From: Asparagopsis taxiformis
Lineage: Eukaryota > Rhodophyta > Florideophyceae > Bonnemaisoniales > Bonnemaisoniaceae
Length of the DNA: 64,000 nt
NCBI GenBank assembly: GCA_030407315.1
Contig: JALQPE010001904.1
Coordinates: 20,781-84,780, forward strand
Reading direction: 5' to 3'
The notes below the pieces were generated by a model. It saw nothing but the letters and a program-made list of their open reading frames with translations. It was not told the DNA's origin and ran no database searches. Position numbers and translations under genes: made by a program. This document shows positions 57,223-64,000 of the stretch, one piece after another; position 1 is the first letter of the stretch, and every line of letters starts with the position of its first letter.

Positions 57223-58568
57223 ATGAAGGGGAAGAACTTAAGGAACTCTTCGATGAGAACCCCTCATTCTAGTGTCAACCAGAATGCATCAACACCTCTT
57301 TTCTCCGACGTTATGGAGGGGTCTGTTAACACTCGTGTAGACCCACATGCTTGTATTCCTCTAACCTGCGTAAGAGATCTTGTTCGTTCTGGAGTTGATA
57401 GACTCAAATGTGTATTTGGAAACAAATTTCGAATCGTTCGGGCGTTGCTTTTGACCTCAATTCTGGTGGTGGATTTGTGGCTGGTTCTGATAATGCCGTT
57501 GTTGTTGCCTTGACAGGTGGATTGAAAAGACACGTTGTAGACCACTTCAAAACTGGTCCTCATAACAACCGGCATCCAATGTCGGAATCACAAGCGAAAG
57601 AGAAGGAAGAGTCTCGAGCTGTCTGGTATGGGGTAGTAGACGGAATGCACAGGCTTACGGCTATCCTGGAGCTCATGGAAGAAAATCCGGAAACGTGGGA
57701 GTCATTTCTCTGGCCGGTTACAGTCCTCAAAGGTGGCCAAAATCTACAGGTTCTTAGACAACTCGGAAGACACCAGAACAACAAGCACAACTCCGCTTTC
57801 TACATTGAAACAACATTCTATGATATGCTTTCTGGCCTCCGGAAAGAGGCTGATCGTCTCAAAAGTATGAAGAATGGGAAGCAACCAACAGCTAAAGAAA
57901 TTGCCTCTGCCTTTGACGGCTGCACTCATCTCAAGGACAATACCACAAAGCAAACAGCAGCGACTTCAGTCCGTCTTCCAGTTTCGGTAATTGAGGAGAT
58001 TGGTCATATCATGAACTCTGAGCACCCAGAACTGACTGCGTCAGAATCAGATCGTTCTGGTAGGACCTCGCACATTTCTGGACTGGTTGACTTTCGGGTC
58101 TACCGGAACTTCATCAACATTACTACTATTAAGTCTGCAACAAACTTCATGAATGCCAGTGGAGCAGACTCTGAACAAAACCAGATAAATACGCTGTATA
58201 GACTTCGTGATGTGTGCAGAATGAACAAGTTCAAACCTGTCTCATATAAAATTGCTGCAGAACAGTATGTCAAGGCCTGTTCTGCAATGAGTGAGGCAAG
58301 GAAGTTCGAATTACTCATAGAAAGTGAATCATGGCCGGCTGGAATGGAAGTAACCAGAACAAATTTGCTCCAATCATCTAAACTCGATGAGGAAGTTACT
58401 GCAAATTCTGGAAATGACCATGACATCTTAAAAACTCTTCTTCACCAGTACAGAAAGATATGTCCCGAAACTGCTCCACTAAAAGAGCGAAAGTACTCTG
58501 AAGCTCACTCAATGGAGGTCAAAGATGGAACAGAGACTGATTCAGAAAATTGTGATGGAAAAATTTAG
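57223..58568 (+). pseudogene. ParB/sulfiredoxin-fold domain part of a ParB-methyltransferase gene
   Basis: The ATG at 57223 (MKGKNLRNSS) opens a frame with ACIPLTCVRDLVRSGVDRLK, like the first strand of ParB-type domains. The frame changes near 57420-57450 and goes on in the frame that ends at 58568. There WYGVVDGMHRLTAILELM carries the G-x-H-R box of ParB-fold proteins (usual form: VDGxHRxxA), followed by VTVLKGG and RHQNNKHNSAFYIET. In bacteria and phages such domains bind or cut DNA and are often fused ahead of a DNA methyltransferase. The C-terminal part is helical, then acidic (DGTETDSENCDG). At about 58556 one lost base in an A-run moves to the methyltransferase frame, so both were probably one protein. 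Confidence 0.65.
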
Positions 58569-60111
58569 CCTGTACGGGAACGGAATCGGAAGAACAAATT
58601 ATAGAAAAGAATCGGAGCATACATACAGACACTTCTGTTATACAGTCAGGCAAGGAACCCTTGCCAGAGAAAGTTGTGAACACCAATTCAAATGCAGACC
58701 AGTATACTGAGCAAGTTGATTCAAACTCGCCTAGAAGTGCTCAGAATGATGTCGACCTGGAAAAATACCAGAACAATAAGATTTCAGGAAAACACACAAA
58801 TCCCCCTGTCTCGAGTGCTAACTCTGAACGCCTGAATACAAGAAAGAAAGGATCTGAAAGCTTCGCCCTTGAGGAAGACAAGACTGACTATTTGAAGGAG
58901 ATGAAGATAAGCTGTCATCAAATGAAATGGCAACTGTTTGATAAGACTGTATGGACAGATGAATCTGAGCTTTTTGACATGATTCTCACTGATCCGCCAT
59001 ATGGAACACCGAAATCCACCTCGGTTCGGTCTGCTTCTTATGACAACTTCATAGGAGATGATGAGATCAAAGCGGTTTGTCAGTTTGCTAGAAGAGTGTT
59101 GAAACCCGGTGGATGGTTTTTTTCCTTTGTCTCATTCCGGAACTTCGAGAAATTCTACGATGAGCTCAGAAAAATCGGATTCGTTGGACCAGAATACCCG
59201 TATGTGATGATGAAAGATACGAAAACAGTCCAGCACCACAGGGGTAACGACGTTCCCCAGAACGGGTGTGACTTCGCAGTACTGGCTAGGGCTCCAGGAA
59301 CAAGAAGAGATGGTTTCAAACCAGATCTTTCCAGTCCATATAATTTCATTCCCTCAAAAGAGAAAAGGAAGTTCGCTGCTCTCTCTAGCATTCCAGTTTC
59401 AAAGGAGAAGCTTCTAAAGCCAGGTTCAAAATCTCCAGTTCTCACTGAGGAGAAGAACATTGGACTTCTTGCTGAGATAATAACTACTTTCTCACCAGAA
59501 CGAGGTAACATTCTGGATATGTACGCTGGTACATTTACGTCAGCCATTGCTTCGCTTCGAACCGCACGGTCTTGCACTGTAGTGGAATCTAGCGCAAATA
59601 CGTTCCGCCTAGCTCACGAAAGGCTTCGTCTTGTGGCCCAAATTTTCTATCAGGAAGCGGAGAAAAACCAGTGCTTCACGAAGAAAAGAAAGATTGATCC
59701 AAATCTGGTGAAAGATACTACGGCTTCCGAAGATCACTGCAAAATCACAGGGAGTCCCAGGCGGAAAAGGGAATGGATGAATCTTCATGTGTGGTCAAAG
59801 GTGGAGATAGAGCACTTCTTCTTATAGGGGATGTAGTTGTCGGTAGCGCAACTATACAGAACCCGACAATTCCGGAGGAGATGTTCTGTTTTTCGATACA
59901 CAACAGTCCTCTTGCCAATTTCCAAAGAGTCAATGAACAGTTGGTTTCATGTTACGCTTTCCAAGTGCTACCAGAAGCTAAAAGTATCAAATACCCCTAC
60001 AAATACGGCGGCATCGAAACACCGCCGGAAACACTTGGTGGAATAGAGGGATTTTTCGCTTGGGATGCTCGAAGAATGAAATCTATTGATTCTACAGAAC
60101 GAGCTGCATGA
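58558..60111 (+). pseudogene. Beta-class DNA amino-methyltransferase (DPPY), bacterial type
   Basis: The main frame ends at 59827. After a hydrophilic linker it has FDMILTDPPYG (motif IV, catalytic, residues about 105-115 counted from 58661), FARRVLKPGGWFFSFV, a target-recognition-like middle, then ITTFSPERGNILDMYAGTFTSAIA (motif I, SAM binding, about 273-297) and ARSCTVVESSANTFRLAHERL. Motif IV before motif I is the permuted beta-class order of N6-adenine or N4-cytosine DNA methyltransferases. Motif I reads DMYAGT rather than the common DPFxGSGT. A frame from about 59773 to 60111 (DRALLLIGDVVVGSA) looks like the natural C-terminus after one more lost base. The family is prokaryotic and phage-borne; acquisition by transfer is inferred. 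Which base is modified cannot be decided. Confidence 0.8.
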
Positions 60112-61147
60112 GAAATCGGAAATTTCATCTTTAGTTTCTTTGAAATCAGATCTAGAGGGTGCAAAGACATCAAACTTCATTTGATACTTCCCGTTCTAGT
60201 ACCAAGCCTCGCACACTGAAATGATCATTCTTTCAAGATTAGAATCACTGCCACTATCGAATTCACACCAGATTCAGGTGCCAGGTTCTACAATTGACTC
60301 CTCATCGATAGTAACAAAGAAGAACGCCTTTTCACTCCATGGCAGGCAAGTAATAGTCCTGTCTCAACCCGGGATAGAGTGATTTCTTCCCTCTAGATAT
60401 ACATACCTACTCTCCTATGTGTCCAGAGGCTCCTGGTTTGGGAGAGAAAAACATGACCAGTACTACATGAACATAGGAAGATGGGACCGATCATTCAGAA
60501 TATGGAAAACTTTTGAGAAACGATTCACAAATTATGAATGGTTGAACGCAGTCTCGTACTCAGCAGCTGGTTGATTCTTTAAGAAGGTAGCGCTTTCTGC
60601 CGACCAGCTAGATAAAATTTTAAGTGATAAATTGATACTAACATGCACACCACAGATTTGCGAACGTATAAGACCGGCTGGTGCACCATCACAGAAACAG
60701 TTCAGTGTGCTAAAGGGGCTTTTCGATAGCATCAGAATTCTTTAAAACGTTCAACAGCAGCAGATACGCACTGTGGCAGAATTCTTGACGTGCCAGAATC
60801 ATACCGTTTCACTGATTTCCTCCTGAAGGTAAGATTTCTTCTGCAAGGCTTGCAATTTAATTTAACTCCAACAGATCAACATGTAAGTGATTGAAGGAGT
60901 GCTCTGGAAATTTTGGCGGCAGTTGATGAATATGGTCCCCTTATCTACCAGAATACAAACATGTACATTTCATAGATTTCCTCATTCGTTCTAGGAACCT
61001 TTTCTCACACCCAAAGTTTCCTCGTGTCTTTTTTTCTTGCTGAAAACCGCAGATGCCTGTGAAAGAATCTATCGTTTCTCTTTCCAATTAATCTGCAAGC
61101 ACGTCATTCCTGTCTCTCCAGCCCTTTCCCGCAGTGCAAATCGAAAT
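60112..61147. other. Spacer between methyltransferase and transposase genes
   Basis: About 1 kb without a supported gene; frames are short on both strands. It should contain the 3' end of one gene and the promoter of the next. Confidence 0.4.
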
Positions 61148-63812
61148 ATGGGAACAAAAGAACCACTTCCTAAAGACGTACGGGAACAAATGAGAGTCCA
61201 CGCAGAGATCATTGTCTCTTCCCTTTCAAGATGTATGAAATGTGATTATGAGGTGAAATCTCATCCTGAGACGCCCCAGAATATCGCTGACGTTTCAGAA
61301 CCCAACTTCAATTCTGGAAAACATACCGATGACAAGCTCAGAAACCACAGGAATAACCGACTTCTTCCAGAGAAACCAAAACAATCTTTAGTGAGCCCAA
61401 GCAGATCAGCTACTTTGTTTCCTTCCAAATCTGGATTTGTGCAATCAAATTTGCTACGATGGTTTGATTCTGCTTCCAAGAGTTCTGCTAGTTCTTGTGG
61501 AAACCACAATCGACAAGAATCAAATTCTCGCACGACCAATACATCGTACTCGCTGGAGACAGAATGTCCGCAACAAACTAACCTCCCATTCCGACAAGCT
61601 AAAACAGTCTCCGAAAACGCATCACCTTCTATGCTCAAGAAGCGAAAAACATACCAAAGTCAAGAACGGAGCAATAAATCAGGCAGAGAAAGCGAAATGA
61701 AAAAACGTAGGAAGAACATCGCTTCCACAGTTTCAGTATCCCGCTTAGCAGGGAACAAGTGCTGTTCAAAAAAAAGTGCTTCCAGAATGTTGACCTCATA
61801 TTCCTCCAGAATGAAGCATTTCGGGTATTGCAATGGGATCAAGAGAAACGACGTACCTATCTCCACAGCCTTCTTGAACCAAACTCGAATGTTTTCCACT
61901 TTTCAGGCATACCTGTCTGCTACAGGTTTCTAGAGCTATGTTTCAAGTTTTCAAGATCACTGCAAAGTTCTGTCAAGAGTAGGCGGGTTCTTTCTCTTCT
62001 ATCCAATCCCAGGGATTTTAAATCAAAACAGAGAGACGCAGTTGTTTGCTTTCTTGATAGGCTTTCGGAGTCTACAGGAGACAGAATGCCCGATAACAAC
62101 GAGAGGCACTTGCCATTATTCCAAAAGAAGGCTGTTTACGAAATGTTTCGAAGTCAACACAAGATTCTTTACCCTAGCCAGAATGTACCATCTCTGAGCT
62201 ATTTTTACTCTACATGGAAAACTTTTTGCAGTCATGTGAAAGTAAGACGCGTTCAGCGGTTTACCAAGTGCACAGAATGTGAATATATCCGGGATTCGCT
62301 GGCCAAGTTCGGGTCAGATCCCTCCAAAGCTGAACCATTGGTATCGAGAAGGAAAACTCACATCGAAATGGTTGCGAGAGAGAGAAGAGAGTACCAAAGT
62401 AAATGCGAGCAGGCTGCATTATTTCCATCCCAGTTTACTTCAATGATTATCGATGGAGCGGACCAGTCTGGTTACGGTCTGCCCCATTTCACGGTGAACA
62501 CCAAGGCAACAAATGGGCACAGTCTGAAAGTCAAACTGGTTGGTGTTCTAGAACACGGCGTAAGGAAACACCTTTCTCTGTATACGATGACATCAGAGTT
62601 TGAGACAGGTGCAAATCACATTATTGAATGCTTGCACCGCACACTCCAGAGGAAGTCAACAGGATCGTCATTACAGGGTACACTCTACCTCCAGGTGGAT
62701 AACTGTACCCGCGAAAACAAGAACCGATTCTTATTCTGTTATTTAGAATCACTGGTTGCATGGGGAGTTTTCAAAGAAGTGTACATTTCCTTCCTTCCCG
62801 TCGGACATACTCACTCAGATATTGATCAAGCATTTAGTTGTACATCTCGTCGTTTGCGTTCGAACAATGCAGTAACGATGGAAGATCTCATGCACGAGTT
62901 GCGTCAATCATACACACCAGAGCCCTCAGTTTCTAGACTGCTTCACATCGCTAACTTCTCGGGGCTCTGTAAGGAGCAGAGTTCTATCAGTAACGTGGAA
63001 AATTTTTCAAAGTATCGCTACTTCCGGTTTTTCAGATGCAATCATCGTTCTGGTCGGACTATGACTGATTCTGGTCATGGAAAAATGTATTTCATAACTG
63101 CATGCGAGTGCAAAGTGTTTTGCAATGACCAATGGGAGGAACTTCAGGCAAAACCAGCAGGTGTTCGAGGATTTACAATCCGTCCTCCTGATCTTTGCAT
63201 GACCCCTGGAACGAAAACGTTTTCTCCTCCGAATAGAAAAGAGGTCTTGGAACGTCTGCGGTCTGAGGAGACTAGAATAAACAGTCCATCCAAATTACAG
63301 GAACTTTATGAGTTGACGGAACATGTATACAATGAGAGAACTGAAACATTTCATTGGAATTTACAGGTTTGCTTCGAGTACAATGGCATATATCGCCCAA
63401 ATGCCCGAAGTTTACAATGGAATGAAGATCATGATGAAAGTGAGCAGCGCTTTGAAGACAATGATGAGCCGTTGAGTAATCTTAGCTATTCAATTAATCA
63501 TTTTGTAGCTGTCAATGGTGAGGGTTGTACTGCGAAACAGCCATTCTGGTTGGGACAAATACTTGAATGCAAGAGAAATACAGGGGGTGTCATCAACACA
63601 TTAATAGTGAGGTGGTATGAAGTTTGTGGATCAGGGAACGCATGGAACGGGAGATACTCACCAGCAACTCTGGTCAAGGGAATTCAAGGAAAGAATGGAA
63701 GGGTCTCATATCGGTTGATTCTGTTATAGCCGAATTTCCTTCACTAACAAACAAAAGACTTAGAGCTGGGGTAGAAAGAGAGATAAGATCCGGGCTTGCT
63801 TCGCTTCAGTGA
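61148..63812 (+). pseudogene. Large transposase-like protein (DUF7869-type), two frame changes
   Basis: The ATG at 61148 (MGTKEPLPKD) opens a basic, Ser-rich N-terminal region. At an A8 run (about 61770-61777) the frame steps back one base, and the main frame goes on to 63729. It begins KKKCFQNVDL, then VCYRFLELCFKFSR, a Cys pair KCTEC, and an Asp series: MIIDGADQSG, LYLQVDNCTRENKN and LPVGHTHSDIDQAF. This trio is typical of a widespread transposon-associated family (Pfam DUF7869, from memory), probably an RNase H-fold transposase. The C-terminal NHFVAVNGEGCTAKQPFWLGQI domain resembles BAH/chromo-like readers. A second step near 63690 leads to a frame ending at 63812 whose SVIAEFPSLT..IRSGL matches the end of the core-less relative, so 63812 is the better end. 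Both steps may be lost bases or recoding. Confidence 0.7.
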
Positions 63813-64000
63813 TATTTTGTTAAAAGTTTACTACGCCTCTTGCCATTCAACCAAAATTTATCAGAACAGTAGATCAATCAACTTATTCTCATTCAGATAT
63901 AGTCAGTCAACTTGGAGTAGTAATTTTGTATTCAATCATTTTTGAAAATTTAAAATTCTGTTCCAAAAGTACATTCTGTTACCACTCAAATCAGTGTTCC
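63813..64000. other. AT-rich window end
   Basis: AT-rich, no gene. I compared it by eye with 56177-57222 in both orientations and saw no terminal inverted repeat. Confidence 0.4.

Larger units (their letters stand above)
57223..63812 (+). mobile_element. Candidate DNA transposon with ParB-methyltransferase and transposase
   Basis: Two plus-strand genes lie side by side: a ParB-like plus DNA methyltransferase gene (57223-60111) and a large transposase-like gene (61148-63812). A core-less relative of the transposase lies head-to-head at 54962-56176, so the unit may start before it. Terminal inverted repeats and target duplications were not found; the right end may be outside the window. Grouping them as one element is inferred from adjacency, orientation and the shared transposase domains on both sides of the methyltransferase. 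Confidence 0.55.

Overview
The window reads as nuclear DNA of an intron-poor eukaryote, most likely a florideophyte red alga. This is inference from gene style, not from a marker gene: a 2375-codon PRP8 without introns, an intronless family-14 glycosyltransferase, fragments of NB-ARC, Sel1-repeat and arginyl-transferase genes, and very heavy loading with LTR and DNA transposons. Where introns can be proposed they are short (about 56-74 nt, GT..AG). No rRNA, tRNA or CRISPR feature was found.

Layout. 1-5405: minus-strand, very CpG-rich Ty3/gypsy element, cut by the window start, with gag and pol each broken. 6003-6305: piece of an arginyl-tRNA-protein transferase gene. 6484-7288: solo LTR of the same Ty3 family with a perfect 5-bp target duplication. 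7301-8307: decayed unknown gene. About 9300-10287: PIF/Harbinger-type transposase with one intron and one stop. 11510-13974: two overlapping reading frames that are probably one unknown protein, divided at a 35-residue repeat. 15539-26386: the healthy core, with PRP8 and a GT14 glycosyltransferase on the plus strand and a polyglutamine zinc-finger protein on the minus strand. 26387-33500: GC-rich low-complexity DNA and a possible non-autonomous inverted-repeat element. 33522-35135: unknown gene split by a 708-bp foldback element. 35454-40851: a complete Ty1/copia element with near-identical LTRs, a 5-bp target duplication, a half-tRNA-type primer site and a possible gag-pol slip site. 42.1-46.4 kb: hairpins, a transposon-like pseudogene, a 1.3-kb palindrome made of two inverted LTRs around a primer-binding site, and two minisatellites. 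47.2-54.8 kb: decayed Sel1, glycosyltransferase, glutamine-rich and NB-ARC genes.

The most unusual region is 54962-63812. It holds a ParB-like domain followed by a bacterial-type (beta-class, DPPY) DNA amino-methyltransferase. Next to it lies a large transposase-like protein with an Asp-rich catalytic series. On the other strand is an intact 404-residue relative of that transposase which keeps the N- and C-terminal domains but has lost the catalytic middle. I read this as a eukaryotic DNA transposon that carries a captured prokaryotic or phage ParB-methyltransferase plus a core-less transposase derivative, possibly a self-marking or regulatory module. Its two plus-strand genes carry five frame changes, all of the single-base-loss type, so either decay, assembly errors or recoding must be settled first.
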